Assembly: GCA_943842505.1 (NCBI GenBank)
Contig: CALTDI010000010.1
Span: forward strand, 337,239 to 401,238
DNA: 64,000 nucleotides
DNA from: an uncultured Pseudomonadales bacterium
GTDB lineage: Bacteria; Pseudomonadota; Gammaproteobacteria; Pseudomonadales; Pseudohongiellaceae
Reading direction: 5' to 3'
Shown here: piece after piece, positions 9,671-18,427 of the stretch
How positions within the stretch are numbered: the stretch's first letter is position 1
Layout: every line of letters starts with the position of its first letter
The notes under the pieces: generated by a model
Database searches by the model: none
Seen by the model: the letters and a program-made list of their open reading frames with translations, nothing else
What the model was told of the DNA's origin: nothing
Position numbers and translations under genes: made by a program

Positions 9671-9725
9671 TTGTGTAAAAAGGGAATCGCTGTACTACAA
9701 TGGCGCCCCTCCTAGGTTGGAGGAA
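9671..9725 (+). promoter_or_regulatory. Probable promoter and leader hairpin of the tetR gene
   Basis: A -10-like TACAAT lies at 9696-9701, preceded by TTGTGT at 9671-9676 (19-bp spacing, long) and by A/T-rich DNA that could act as an UP element. Just downstream of the presumed start of transcription, CCTCC-N6-GGAGG at about 9708-9723 can fold into a small hairpin. The leader to the ATG at 9808 would then be about 100 nt. Prediction by pattern only. Confidence 0.35.
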
Positions 9726-9807
9726 AGCCGCGCAAAAGAATAGCTAGGGCTAAGCGTTGGATACAGACTAATCTTTTACTTGTAGAACACAGACAGAGAA
9801 GCAGAAT

Positions 9808-10395
9808 ATGGCACGACCAGTTGAGTTTGATGAAAACAAAGTATTAACCAATGCAATGGAGCAGTTCTGGCGGGAAGGCTATGAAGCAAGCTCAGTGCAG
9901 AAATTATTGGATTGCACAGGTATTAATCGAGGAACTCTCTATAATTCTTTCGGTGATAAGGATACCTTCTTTAAATCTTGTGTTGACCACTACAATAAAG
10001 TTGTTGAGAAGCAGATAGCAGCCTCTCTTAAGAACTCAAAATTGGGTCCCTGGGAGGCTATCGAAGCCTATTTCGATGAGACGGTTCTCAATGTAACCAA
10101 TAAGCACCGCAGCATGGGCTGTCTGCTGGTCAATTCGGTCTGTGAGAGCATCAATTACGACAAGGAAATGCGCAAGGTCGTTCGTGGCTCCCTCGCCACC
10201 ATCCGCAAGGCCCTTCTGGCGCGCTTGAAGGAGGCCCACAAGAATCGCAAGGTTAAGAAGGGTGTGAGCGCCGAATTTGCAGCGGAAGTGCTGATGAATA
10301 GCCTGCACGGCATGCGCGTAAACAGCCGCGACGGCAAGACGCCGAAGCAGTTGAAAGAGCTGGTTAAGTTCACCGTATCTTCTCTGAAGAAGTAA
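9808..10395 (+). CDS. TetR/AcrR family transcriptional regulator
   Basis: 195 residues. The N-terminal helix-turn-helix is typical (ARPVEFDENKVLTNAMEQFW, then GINRGTLYNSFGDKDTFF at about 45-62) and is followed by an all-helical ligand domain with a C-terminal basic end. A lysine-rich stretch (AHKNRKVKKG) lies in the ligand domain. By family it is a repressor relieved by a small ligand. Neighbours are a DUF445 protein and an orphan ExbD, neither a typical TetR target, so the regulon is unknown. The start has only a weak purine run (GAGAAG) upstream. Confidence 0.9.
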   Translation: MARPVEFDENKVLTNAMEQFWREGYEASSVQKLLDCTGINRGTLYNSFGDKDTFFKSCVDHYNKVVEKQIAASLKNSKLGPWEAIEAYFDETVLNVTNKHRSMGCLLVNSVCESINYDKEMRKVVRGSLATIRKALLARLKEAHKNRKVKKGVSAEFAAEVLMNSLHGMRVNSRDGKTPKQLKELVKFTVSSLKK

Positions 10396-10507
10396 TAAGG
10401 GGAACTCCGGTTCAGGCTTCTTAATAAAAGCCATTTAAATCAGTTGGTTATGATTTCTTCGCCCTGAGAGTAAATTTCTCTCAATAGGCGTGATGGCCAG
10501 GTAATAG

Positions 10508-10538
10508 TAAAAAAGGAAGGCCTTAGCCTCCCTCTTTT
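10508..10538 (+). terminator. Terminator-like hairpin after tetR
   Basis: AAAAGGAAGGC and GCCTCCCTCTTTT form an 11-13 bp arm pair with two mismatches around a CTTA loop, ending in a T run, about 115 bp after the tetR stop. The rest of the 10396-10710 gap shows only a short GTAGTTA(A/G)GACA near-repeat just before the ExbD gene and no convincing gene. Confidence 0.5.
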
Positions 10539-10710
10539 ATGGCTTGGATTAGGCGAGTGAAATCTGGCTTTTAATTCTGCTGATATGGTTGCTATACTCA
10601 GGGACTGGATTCCTTCGATGTAGGAATCATCCCAGAATTTATGCGGTGTTCCGAGTGGTTGGGACACGGGTAGTTAAGACACTAGTAGTTAGGACAGTCA
10701 GGACATAATA

Positions 10711-11127
10711 ATGAAAAAAATAGCCGGAAAGCGTAAGAACGACGATACCAAGATCGACCTTACCCCTATGTTGGATGTAGTTTTTATCCTGTTGATCTTC
10801 TTTGTGGTAACAGCGACATTTCTATCCGAAACGTCTGTAAGTGCTGCAAGTAGCGACAATAACAATGCCGATCAACCGCCACCGGATGATGAGAAGAAGA
10901 ATATTCTGTTTGAAATCGGTTCTAACAACGAGATTATCCTCAACGGCAATCCACGTCCTATTCTTCCGAATTTCATTCGATCCAATATCGATCAGCTGAA
11001 GGCCGAAAATCCGGCAGCCTCTGTCATTATCCAGCCTAATAACGATTCCGACGTATCTACCCTGGTAATGATCATGGATGCGGCACGGCAGGCTGGTATG
11101 GCGAATATATCTATAGTCGAGCCCTAG
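10711..11127 (+). CDS. ExbD/TolR family protein, orphan
   Basis: 138 residues with a short basic cytoplasmic tail, one membrane helix containing the family aspartate (LTPMLDVVFILLIFFVV, residues about 16-33), a disordered acidic/Pro linker (NNADQPPPDDEKK) and a periplasmic ExbD fold ending in IIMDAARQAGMANISIV-like sequence. By family it is the peptidoglycan/TonB-side subunit of a proton-driven ExbB/ExbD motor. No exbB or tonB is next to it: tetR precedes it and a terminator follows, so it is transcribed alone. It could pair with an ExbB elsewhere or be a duplicated subunit of a two-ExbD system. Confidence 0.88.
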   Translation: MKKIAGKRKNDDTKIDLTPMLDVVFILLIFFVVTATFLSETSVSAASSDNNNADQPPPDDEKKNILFEIGSNNEIILNGNPRPILPNFIRSNIDQLKAENPAASVIIQPNNDSDVSTLVMIMDAARQAGMANISIVEP

Positions 11128-11186
11128 CGACTAAAACGCCCTGTGTTGCAGCTGTTTGCTGCAATCGCACAGACGAGAGAACTATC

Positions 11187-11220
11187 AAACGCACTATCGA
11201 TTCCGATGGTGCGTTTTTCG
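11187..11220 (+). terminator. Rho-independent terminator of the ExbD gene
   Basis: A 13-bp stem (AAACGCACTATCG / CGATGGTGCGTTT, one G-T pair) around a four-base loop, with T-rich sequence in and after the 3' arm. It lies 60 bp after the ExbD stop. Confidence 0.8.
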
Positions 11221-11282
11221 TTTGAGGCCGGACTCTTGCCCCGGCCTGAATTTTATAAGCCTAAACTGAGTTGTTATTTATC

Positions 11283-13268
11283 ATGAAGAATCGCTGGATA
11301 GAATCCGAGGCCGCCGCGCACGCCGAGCAAGATAGCAACCTGGGTCTGCGCGTCTATACCTCACAGCTCTTGGGGCAGGATGCCGATCTAGTGCTGCATG
11401 GCGGCGGCAATACTTCGGTGAAGGGAGAGCTAGAGAATGTCTTTGGCGAGGTCGAACCGGTTCTTTTCGTTAAAGGCTCCGGTTGGGATCTGCGCACCAT
11501 TCAGGGCCCAGGATTTCCTGCGGTAAAGATGGAGCACCTCCTGCGGCTTGGAGAACTGACGGCACTGGGCGATAGCGAGATGATGCGTCAGCTGCGGCTC
11601 GCGCTGTTGGACCCCACCGCACCTACGCCCTCGGTCGAAGCCATACTGCATGCGCTAATTCCCCACAGATATGTAGATCACAGTCATGCCGATGCCGTCG
11701 TTGCCATCAGCAACAGCCCCGATGGAGAGTCGATGCTGCGGGAGATCTATGGCGATGAGGTGCTGATTCTTCCGTATAGGATGCCCGGCTTTATCCTGGC
11801 GCAGCAGGTCGCTGAGGCCACTGCAAAGGTTCAGTGGTCATCCCTGCGCGGTATCGTCTTGTTACACCATGGTATTTTCACCTTCGATGAAGATGCGAAG
11901 ACCAGCTATAGCACTATGATCGAGCTGGTTAGCAAGGCAGAACAGTTTCTACAGCAGAAAACTGGAGCCGATGGATTGGCCAGCGCCAGCTATGAGGCGA
12001 CCGGGCAAGACTGTCTTCAGCTTAGCCGCCTGCGCAAGGCAGCCGCGCAGATGATGGGTAGACCTGTACTGCTTCGGTTCGAGACAACGCAGAAGGCAGC
12101 CGGGTTCGCCAATCTGGAGAATTGTCAGGACCTGGCGACTCGCGGTCCCTTGACACCCGATCATACGATTCATGCCAAAGCCTTCGCTGCAGTCTTCGAC
12201 GAAGATCCTCTTCCCGGTCTGCAACAGTTTGAGGCCGATTACCTAGAGTATTTCGAGACGCATAGTGACTCATCCCATCAGTGTCTGGACACTATGCCGC
12301 GCTATGGCGTCTGGCGTAACAAGGGCATGGTCTATCTGGCGCCTAATCAGAAGCGCTTACAGATCGTGCAGGACATCAGTGCGCATACGGTCAAGTCGAT
12401 TCAGCAAGCTGAATTTCTGAGTGGCTGGCAGGCGCTGCCAAGGCAGGATCTGTTCGATGTGGAGTACTGGGAACTGGAGCAGGCGAAGCTGAAAACCTCG
12501 GCGCACACACCCGAGTTCGAGGGCAAGGTAGTGGTGGTGACTGGAGCCGCGTCTGGGATAGGCAGGGCCTGTGTAGAGGAATTTACGAACCGCGGTGCCG
12601 TCGTGTTGGCGCTAGATATCGCCGAGGGTTTCGCCGAACAGTTTACTGGCGGTGCAGTAGTGGCTGTGCACTGTGATGTCACCGATTCGCAGGCGATAGA
12701 TTCTGCTTTGCAGCAGATGGTGGTCGAGTTTGGTGGTATCGATATCGTAGTTAGCAATGCGGGAAATTTCCCTGCAAGCCAGTCCCTGGAAGAAATGGAT
12801 GATGACAACTGGAATTCTTCGCAGCAGTTAAACCAAACCTCCCACATGAAACTACTGCGCGCCACCGCGCCATTTCTACGTAATGGCCTAGACCCTGCGG
12901 TTGTCATAGTTGCCTCTAAAAACGTACCGGCACCCGGGCCTGGTGCTGCGGCCTACTCGGTAGCCAAGGCTGGCCTGACCCAGATGGCGCGCATCGCCGC
13001 TCTGGAGTTGGGGGAGGCGGGTATTCGGGTTAACGTGCTACACCCCAATGCGGTGTATGATACGGCGATATGGAGCGAGGATGTATTGGCGAGCCGGGCC
13101 GCACATTATGGCCTTAGCGTTGAAGAATATAAGACCTCAAATGTGCTAAAAACCGAGGTCGCCGCAATGGACGTGGCGAAGGCGGTCACTGTGTTTGCCG
13201 GGCAATCACTCGCCAAGACCACCGGGGCACAGCTGCCTGTCGATGGCGGCAATGATCGCGTAATCTAA
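11283..13268 (+). CDS. Bifunctional class II aldolase / short-chain dehydrogenase
   Basis: About 661 residues from the ATG at 11283; a TTG 12 bp upstream only adds four residues. Residues 1-400 are a class II aldolase: phosphate-binding HGGGNTSVKG (about 40), TPSVEAILH with the likely catalytic glutamate, the zinc pair HSHADA and LLHHGIF. From about residue 415 an SDR domain follows: TGAASGIGR, the NAG motif, serine in VASKN, AYSVAKAG with the Tyr/Lys pair, and a substrate loop. The layout equals the rhamnulose-1-phosphate aldolase/dehydrogenase family. However, the next gene, 24 bp away, is mtnA, not a rhamnose gene, so the substrate is more likely a 5-deoxy- or 5-methylthio-ribulose-1-phosphate. 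Confidence 0.88.
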   Translation: MKNRWIESEAAAHAEQDSNLGLRVYTSQLLGQDADLVLHGGGNTSVKGELENVFGEVEPVLFVKGSGWDLRTIQGPGFPAVKMEHLLRLGELTALGDSEMMRQLRLALLDPTAPTPSVEAILHALIPHRYVDHSHADAVVAISNSPDGESMLREIYGDEVLILPYRMPGFILAQQVAEATAKVQWSSLRGIVLLHHGIFTFDEDAKTSYSTMIELVSKAEQFLQQKTGADGLASASYEATGQDCLQLSRLRKAAAQMMGRPVLLRFETTQKAAGFANLENCQDLATRGPLTPDHTIHAKAFAAVFDEDPLPGLQQFEADYLEYFETHSDSSHQCLDTMPRYGVWRNKGMVYLAPNQKRLQIVQDISAHTVKSIQQAEFLSGWQALPRQDLFDVEYWELEQAKLKTSAHTPEFEGKVVVVTGAASGIGRACVEEFTNRGAVVLALDIAEGFAEQFTGGAVVAVHCDVTDSQAIDSALQQMVVEFGGIDIVVSNAGNFPASQSLEEMDDDNWNSSQQLNQTSHMKLLRATAPFLRNGLDPAVVIVASKNVPAPGPGAAAYSVAKAGLTQMARIAALELGEAGIRVNVLHPNAVYDTAIWSEDVLASRAAHYGLSVEEYKTSNVLKTEVAAMDVAKAVTVFAGQSLAKTTGAQLPVDGGNDRVI

Positions 13269-13292
13269 TTTCTACACCCCATCGAGGCGATA

Positions 13293-14375
13293 GTGAAAGT
13301 TAACGGGCAGCAATACCAAAGCATCTGGTTCGAAGAGAGTGATAATAGCGTTAATATTATCGATCAGACTCGCCTGCCCCATCGCTTTGAAATTATTAGC
13401 CTGAATACACTACAAGATGCCTGCCATGCCATCGAGTCGATGCAGGTGCGCGGCGCTCCCTTGATCGGTGTAGCCGCTGCCTATGGCGTCTACCTGGCGC
13501 TGCTTGAAGATCCACAGCAACTGGCGGTCGCCTTGGACAAGCTGGCCGCAACGCGACCGACTGCGGTGAATCTGCGCTGGGGTCTGGATAGAGTCAATGC
13601 GGCGCTGCGTCACACCGTCGTCGAGAAACGAGTCGAAGTAGCCTTGCAAGAGGCACAGGCAATGGAGCGCGAAGATAGTGCGATCTGCGCCCAAATCGGG
13701 GAGCATGGCGCAGCCCTGTTGCAGGAAATCTGGAATGGAAAACGCGATAAGAGTAAGCCGCTACAGGTGCTCACGCACTGCAACGCCGGCGCATTGGCGA
13801 CGGTAGATTGGGGGACGGCGCTGTCGGTTATCTATAAGACGGCGGAGGCTGGAGTGCCATTGCATGTTTGGGTCGATGAGACCCGGCCCCGTAACCAGGG
13901 TGCATCGCTTACCTGTTGGGAGCTCGCTCAACACGGTATAGCACATACGCTGATCGTCGATAATGCGGGCGGACATCTGATGCAACATGGACAGGTGGAC
14001 TGCTGTGTTGTTGGCAGCGATCGAACCACGATTAACGGCGATGTGTGCAATAAGATCGGAACCTACCTGAAAGCCCTGGCGGCGTTCGACAACGACGTGC
14101 CTTTCTTTGTGGCGTTGCCGGTATCGAGCATAGACTTTACTCTCTCAGATGGTCTCAAAGAAATTCCTATAGAGCAGCGGGATGCGGAAGAAGTCAGTCA
14201 TCTCATCGGCGTCGATGAAAAAGGCGAGCTTAGTAAGATCAGGCTCTGCCCCGAAGGCACGGCGATAAGCAACTTCGGTTTCGATGTAACACCGGCACGT
14301 CTGATTAGTAAGATTATTACGGAGAAGGGTGTGTGTGATGCGCAGCAGGCACAACTGCAGCGGCTGCGCAGTTAG
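13293..14375 (+). CDS. mtnA: S-methyl-5-thioribose-1-phosphate isomerase
   Basis: 360 residues starting with GTG; GAGG sits 5 bases upstream. The eIF2B-like isomerase family is recognised by QVRGAPLIGVAAAYG (about 50), LTHCNAGALAT with the catalytic cysteine (about 163), WVDETRPRNQG and VGSDRTTINGDVCNKIGTY with the catalytic aspartate. It isomerises 5-methylthioribose-1-phosphate, and in some bacteria 5-deoxyribose-1-phosphate, to the ribulose-1-phosphate. It is the second gene of an operon with the aldolase-SDR fusion. The usual next enzymes (mtnB, mtnC, mtnD, mtnE) and the phosphorylase or kinase are not in the window. Confidence 0.94.
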   Translation: MKVNGQQYQSIWFEESDNSVNIIDQTRLPHRFEIISLNTLQDACHAIESMQVRGAPLIGVAAAYGVYLALLEDPQQLAVALDKLAATRPTAVNLRWGLDRVNAALRHTVVEKRVEVALQEAQAMEREDSAICAQIGEHGAALLQEIWNGKRDKSKPLQVLTHCNAGALATVDWGTALSVIYKTAEAGVPLHVWVDETRPRNQGASLTCWELAQHGIAHTLIVDNAGGHLMQHGQVDCCVVGSDRTTINGDVCNKIGTYLKALAAFDNDVPFFVALPVSSIDFTLSDGLKEIPIEQRDAEEVSHLIGVDEKGELSKIRLCPEGTAISNFGFDVTPARLISKIITEKGVCDAQQAQLQRLRS

Positions 14376-14402
14376 TTAGAGTCTGACGGGGCTATTGTTG
14401 CT

Positions 14403-14750
14403 CTAACCTGGCGGCCAGTTCAGCGCGCGGCCACCAAGAATGTGTAGATGTAGGTGGTAGACGGTCTGTCCACCGTCGCTTCCCGTATTGATCACATAGC
14501 GAAAGCCTTCTTCGCTGAGTCCTTGTTCGGCGGCAATTTCATTCGCTTTTAACAGCAGTTTTCCCAGCAATGCCTGGTCGCTGGCATCGCTTGCAGACAC
14601 ATCAGTCAGGTGTTTCTTGGGAATAATGAGGATGTGCGTAGGGGCCGCTGGGTTTATGTCGTGGAAGGCATACACATCATCGTCGGAATAAACCTTGTTA
14701 GAGGGTATTTCCCCTGCGATAATTTTGCAAAACAGACAGTCATCCGCCAT
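14403..14750 (-). CDS. hinT: HIT family purine nucleoside phosphoramidase
   Basis: 115 residues from the ATG at 14750, chosen because GGAG lies about 6 bases upstream and the protein then begins MADDCLFCKIIAGEIP like HinT; an ATG 15 bp upstream is possible. The histidine triad HLHLHILGG is near residue 100, and the zinc-type CLFC is present. HinT hydrolyses adenosine phosphoramidates and acyl-adenylates in the cytoplasm. It is convergent with mtnA (27 bp apart) and divergent from the glutaminyl cyclase. The length is normal for the family. Confidence 0.93.
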   Translation of the reverse strand: MADDCLFCKIIAGEIPSNKVYSDDDVYAFHDINPAAPTHILIIPKKHLTDVSASDASDQALLGKLLLKANEIAAEQGLSEEGFRYVINTGSDGGQTVYHLHLHILGGRALNWPPG

Positions 14751-14801
14751 ACGTGCTCCGATCATTCAGCTGTTATTCATGAGTCTGGGCAATACTATAG
14801 C

Positions 14802-15608
14802 ATGGGAGAAAATTTGACTATTCGCCTTGGACGATCAAGAACACTACTGTTCCTGTTGTTGTGCTGTACGCCGTTTCTATTGCAGGCACAGGAGCAGGTT
14901 CCCCGCTATGGCTACAAGGTAATTAACACCTACCCGCACAATATCAATTCCTTTACGCAGGGTTTGGTCTATCACGAAGGTTATCTATTCGAGGGGACGG
15001 GAAAGAATGGCCAGTCTTCCCTAAGTAAGATCAATCTCGATGATGGCGAAGTTCTGATGAGTAAGAACTTGTCGCAGCGTTATTTCGGCGAAGGAATCGA
15101 AATCGTCGGCGAGAAGATCTATCAACTTACCTGGCAGTCTCATCTCGTGTTCGTGTATGACAAGTCGAGCTTCGATTCGGTGGGCTCTCATTACAATGCG
15201 ACGGAGGGTTGGGGCTTAGCCTACGATGGTGAGCATCTAATACTGAGCGATGGCACGGCTACCCTGCAGTTTATGGATCCCGAGACATTTGCACCGGTGC
15301 GCAGTGTGCAGGTGGAATATGCAGGCAATGCCATCAGTCAGTTAAATGAGCTCGAATACATCAATGGCGAAGTGTGGGCCAATGTCTGGCAGACCGATTA
15401 TATTCTGCGCATCGACCCGGCAACTGGTGAAGTCAATTCGATCATAGACTTAAGCGGCTTATCCCAGCAGACACAGCTGGGGAGTTCCGAGGCCGTGCTA
15501 AACGGCATCGCCTGGGATGCCGAGGGTGAACGTTTGTTTGTTACTGGCAAGAACTGGGCACACCTGTTTGAGATCGAATTGCTTGAGATCGAACTGGCCG
15601 GTCTCTAA
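14802..15608 (+). CDS. Glutaminyl-peptide cyclotransferase (glutamine cyclotransferase), secreted
   Basis: About 268 residues with a signal peptide (hydrophobic core LLFLLLCCTPFLL, cleavage after LQA). The body is the plant-type beta-propeller PF05096 family: NSFTQGLVYHEGYLFEGTG, GEGIEIVGEKIYQLTW, EGWGLAYDGEHLILSDGT, NELEYINGEVWANVW and LNGIAWDAEGERLFVTGK. It converts N-terminal Gln to pyroglutamate, here in the periplasm. The start could be the ATG at 14802 or the TTG at 14814; GGAG at 14805-14808 would serve the latter. Frame open further upstream into hinT is not supported. Confidence 0.9.
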   Translation: MGENLTIRLGRSRTLLFLLLCCTPFLLQAQEQVPRYGYKVINTYPHNINSFTQGLVYHEGYLFEGTGKNGQSSLSKINLDDGEVLMSKNLSQRYFGEGIEIVGEKIYQLTWQSHLVFVYDKSSFDSVGSHYNATEGWGLAYDGEHLILSDGTATLQFMDPETFAPVRSVQVEYAGNAISQLNELEYINGEVWANVWQTDYILRIDPATGEVNSIIDLSGLSQQTQLGSSEAVLNGIAWDAEGERLFVTGKNWAHLFEIELLEIELAGL

Positions 15609-15611
15609 GCT

Positions 15612-16031
15612 ATGTGGTTGCAGAAACCAATAGTGCTTCGAGCAAGATCCCGCGGCTTTCATCTGGTCAGCGACGAAGTGCTGGCGGCGCTGCCCGAGCT
15701 TGCTACTGTTAATATTGGATTGCTGCATCTGTTCCTGCAGCACACATCCGCCTCTCTGAGCATCAATGAGAATGCCGATAGCTCGGTCCGTCGCGATATG
15801 GAGTCACACTTCAATCAGCTGGCGCCAGAAAATGCTCCCTATTACGAACACACCCTGGAAGGGCCAGATGATATGCCTGCTCATATAAAGTCTGGCCTGC
15901 TCGGTTGTGAGCTCTCCATCCCAATAACGCAGGGCAGATTACAGCTAGGCACCTGGCAGGGAATCTATCTAGGCGAACACCGTGAGTTAGCGGGTTCACG
16001 CTCTGTACTTGCTACGCTGCAGGGAGAATGA
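15612..16031 (+). CDS. yjbQ: YjbQ/UPF0047 secondary thiamine-phosphate synthase family
   Basis: 139 residues of the trimeric UPF0047 fold: [32 protein letters not shown] (conserved His and Asn), an acidic middle and [34 protein letters not shown] near the C terminus. E. coli YjbQ has weak thiamine-phosphate synthase activity, but its physiological role is not settled. It starts 3 bases after the cyclotransferase stop and its TGA is one base before the TTG of the following peptidase gene, so the three are probably co-translated. Confidence 0.92.
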   Translation: MWLQKPIVLRARSRGFHLVSDEVLAALPELATVNIGLLHLFLQHTSASLSINENADSSVRRDMESHFNQLAPENAPYYEHTLEGPDDMPAHIKSGLLGCELSIPITQGRLQLGTWQGIYLGEHRELAGSRSVLATLQGE

Positions 16032-16032
16032 A

Positions 16033-17115
16033 TTGCGAGCGTCAGGCAAGCTCTACAAGTCGAATGCAGTGAAGGCGCTTGCGCTGATCCTGCTGTCCAT
16101 CGCTCTGGTATCTTGCGAGACGGTGGGTTACTACTCGCAGGCGGCGCGGGGGCAGCTCGCCATTGTCTTCGGGCGGGAAGACATTCGGCGGCTACTGCAG
16201 CAAGAAGAGTTACCGCCGCAGCTGCTTGAGAAGTTTGAGAGGGTCATCGAGATCAGGAGTTTTGCCGAGACAGAGCTGGGCTTGCCGGTGGGAGATCACT
16301 ATTCAAGCTATGTAGATGTTGAGCGTGAGCACGTAGTCTGGAATGTATTTGCCGCGCCAGAATTTTCCGTCGATCCGGTAAACTGGTGCTATCCCATCGC
16401 CGGCTGCGTCGCCTATCGCGGCTATTTCTCCGAGCAATCCGCATTGAACTATGCGGCGAAGCTGGAGCAGGAAGGCTTCGATGTCTATACCGGGGGTGTG
16501 GATGCCTACTCAACCCTGGGTTGGTTTGAGGACTCGCTGCTCAGCACTGTGCTCGATCGGGCGGATCATCAACTGGCGGGTCTGATATTTCATGAGTTGG
16601 CGCATCAGCTTGTCTATGTAAGCGGCGATACCACTTTCAATGAGAGTTTTGCTACGGCGGTGGAACGAGAGGGGGTTAGGCGCTGGCTGGCGCAGAGCGC
16701 AGCGGTGTCCGACATCGATGCGGCCTTGTTGGAGTATGAGCGGCAGCGAGAGTTCGTCGATTTGGTTACGGGCTATAGAGATCGATTCGAGGCGCTCTAT
16801 CAGCAAGAGCTCGCCGAACAGTCGATGCGCGTTCGCAAGGCCCGGCTACAGCAGTCCTTGCGAGATGACTATGCGTCTTTGAAACGCCAGTGGCAGGGTT
16901 ACGCGGGATATGATGGCTGGTTTGCGCACTCGCTAAACAATGCGCAGTTAGGCACGATTGCTTCTTACAACGATTTGCTGCCCTTGTTCGAGGGTATATT
17001 CGAGAAATCGAATCAGAACTTTCCCGAATTCTATGCCGAGGTTAGCCGACTCGCTGAATTGTCATTAGCGGAAAGAGAGGCGTTGCTCCTGGACTCTGCC
17101 GAATCAAGCCAATAG
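16033..17115 (+). CDS. Lipoprotein zinc aminopeptidase (COG4324 family)
   Basis: 360 residues starting with TTG at 16033, 6 bases after GGGAG (16022-16026); a TTG at 16009 is less likely. The N terminus is a lipoprotein signal with lipobox ALVSC. The zinc motif GLIFHELAHQLVY (HExxH-type, about 190) is followed 20 residues later by FNESFATAVE with the third ligand. The family is annotated as predicted aminopeptidases; substrates are unknown. It is likely anchored in a membrane facing the periplasm. Last gene of the cyclotransferase-yjbQ operon. Confidence 0.88.
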   Translation: MRASGKLYKSNAVKALALILLSIALVSCETVGYYSQAARGQLAIVFGREDIRRLLQQEELPPQLLEKFERVIEIRSFAETELGLPVGDHYSSYVDVEREHVVWNVFAAPEFSVDPVNWCYPIAGCVAYRGYFSEQSALNYAAKLEQEGFDVYTGGVDAYSTLGWFEDSLLSTVLDRADHQLAGLIFHELAHQLVYVSGDTTFNESFATAVEREGVRRWLAQSAAVSDIDAALLEYERQREFVDLVTGYRDRFEALYQQELAEQSMRVRKARLQQSLRDDYASLKRQWQGYAGYDGWFAHSLNNAQLGTIASYNDLLPLFEGIFEKSNQNFPEFYAEVSRLAELSLAEREALLLDSAESSQ

Positions 17116-17135
17116 CCCGCTCGCTGGGAAGTGGT

Positions 17136-17876
17136 TTAGCGTTGCAGGCGATTGCGGAGCGACTCGACGAGATTGGTATAGAAGTCTGAGTCCGGGTTCT
17201 TGGCAGCGGCAGACTCGTAAGCCTGCAGAGCCTCCTCGATGCGATTTTCTTGTTCCAGAATACGACCCAGGCTACGGTCGAAGAAGGCATTGCCGGGCAT
17301 CACTTCGATCGCCTTCTGATAGACAGCGATAGCCTTGTCAGCTTCGCCAGCATTGTTATAGGTGTTAGCCATGATATGCACTTGCGAGTCGTTGTCCGAA
17401 TCAAGTTCAATTGCGCGCAGGTCATAGTCTATCGACGCGTCAAAGTTTCCATCGCGCCGTTCTAGTTCACCCAGAGTTGTTACCGCCGCGATCAAGGATG
17501 CCGTTGTGCTCGACTGTAGCCGGATGAATCTGGCCAGCAGCGGCTTCGCCTCTTCATAGCGCTCTAGGAAGTAATAGGTATTGGCAAGATTGCGAATCGC
17601 GCCATCAAGATTCGGGTCAGCGCTAATAGCCTTTCTGTATTCGTCGATGGCTTCTTCAAAGCGTTCCAGGTTGCTGTAAGTGTTGCCGCGACGCAGATAC
17701 TTCTGTGCAAGTTCGGCATCGATCGTAGGCCCGGTGCGTTCTATATCCAGGTTGCCGTAACGCTGCAAGACCGATGCGGCGCCGTCGTCTTGGGCTACGC
17801 TAACTGAACTAACGGCTGCGATTAACAGGAGCAGGGTCGTGACACTTGTCCGATAGGCGACATGGGATGACTTCAT
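17136..17876 (-). CDS. Secreted TPR-repeat protein
   Basis: 246 residues with a signal peptide (core TLLLLIAAVSSVSVA). About five tetratricopeptide repeats follow (LRRGNTYSNLERFEEAIDEYRKAI, LANTYYFLERYEEAKPLL, ..., GRILEQENRIEEALQAYESA). It is probably a periplasmic protein-interaction scaffold; no catalytic domain is present. It is convergent with the peptidase gene (20 bp between stops) and stands alone. The partner is unknown. Confidence 0.88.
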   Translation of the reverse strand: MKSSHVAYRTSVTTLLLLIAAVSSVSVAQDDGAASVLQRYGNLDIERTGPTIDAELAQKYLRRGNTYSNLERFEEAIDEYRKAISADPNLDGAIRNLANTYYFLERYEEAKPLLARFIRLQSSTTASLIAAVTTLGELERRDGNFDASIDYDLRAIELDSDNDSQVHIMANTYNNAGEADKAIAVYQKAIEVMPGNAFFDRSLGRILEQENRIEEALQAYESAAAKNPDSDFYTNLVESLRNRLQR

Positions 17877-18010
17877 TGTATTACCTTGCTAGGGGGTATA
17901 GATTCTGCACAGGACTATAACGCAGCTGGTCTTCATCTTCCAGCGAGTGGGCTAGGCGATTCTGCAGGCTGGATTCGAGTTGTGATGTAACAGGAAGCAT
18001 TAGGCGAATT

Positions 18011-18415
18011 ATGATTAAACCAAAACTAATCGACCATATCGTATTGCGCACCGATCGCTATCGCGAGCTCATCGATTTTTACTGCGATGTGTTGGGCTGT
18101 GAGTTGGAGCGAGAGACGCCTGCGCAGATGGGGCTAACACAACTCCGAGCCGGTGACTCGCTCATAGACATAGTGGATGTTGCGGGCGAATTGGGAAGAA
18201 TTGGCGGTGCGGCACCCGGGGAGACGGGAAATAATGTCGATCATTTTTGTCTGCAGATTGAGCCTGTCGATGAGCTGGCGCTGAAGTCGCACCTACAAGA
18301 ACACGGTGTCGAGGTCGACGATTTTCAGCAGCGTTATGGCGCGCAGGGAATGGGTCGTTCGATCTATTTGAAAGACATTGCGGGCAACACGGTAGAGCTT
18401 AGGGTTAGTAAATAA
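18011..18415 (+). CDS. VOC family (glyoxalase-like) protein
   Basis: 134 residues, a single VOC module of two beta-alpha-beta-beta-beta units: LIDHIVLRTDRYRELIDFYCDVLGCELERE, VDHFCLQIE in the middle and SIYLKDIAGNTVELR at the end. His-10, His-78 and Glu-130-type positions could bind a metal. Most like the uncharacterised lyase/bleomycin-resistance-like proteins; the substrate is not inferable. Its stop is 12 bp from the convergent SelD-fusion gene. Confidence 0.88.
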   Translation: MIKPKLIDHIVLRTDRYRELIDFYCDVLGCELERETPAQMGLTQLRAGDSLIDIVDVAGELGRIGGAAPGETGNNVDHFCLQIEPVDELALKSHLQEHGVEVDDFQQRYGAQGMGRSIYLKDIAGNTVELRVSK

Positions 18416-18427
18416 TCTCTGTTCGCC

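Noticed and set aside
10440..10667. A 75-codon minus-strand frame downstream of tetR
   Set aside because: It runs through the tetR terminator and has no recognisable domain.
14374..14407. GTTAGAG...CTCTAAC as a terminator between mtnA and hinT
   Set aside because: The loop is 19 bases and there is no T run, so it is unlikely to work as a terminator.
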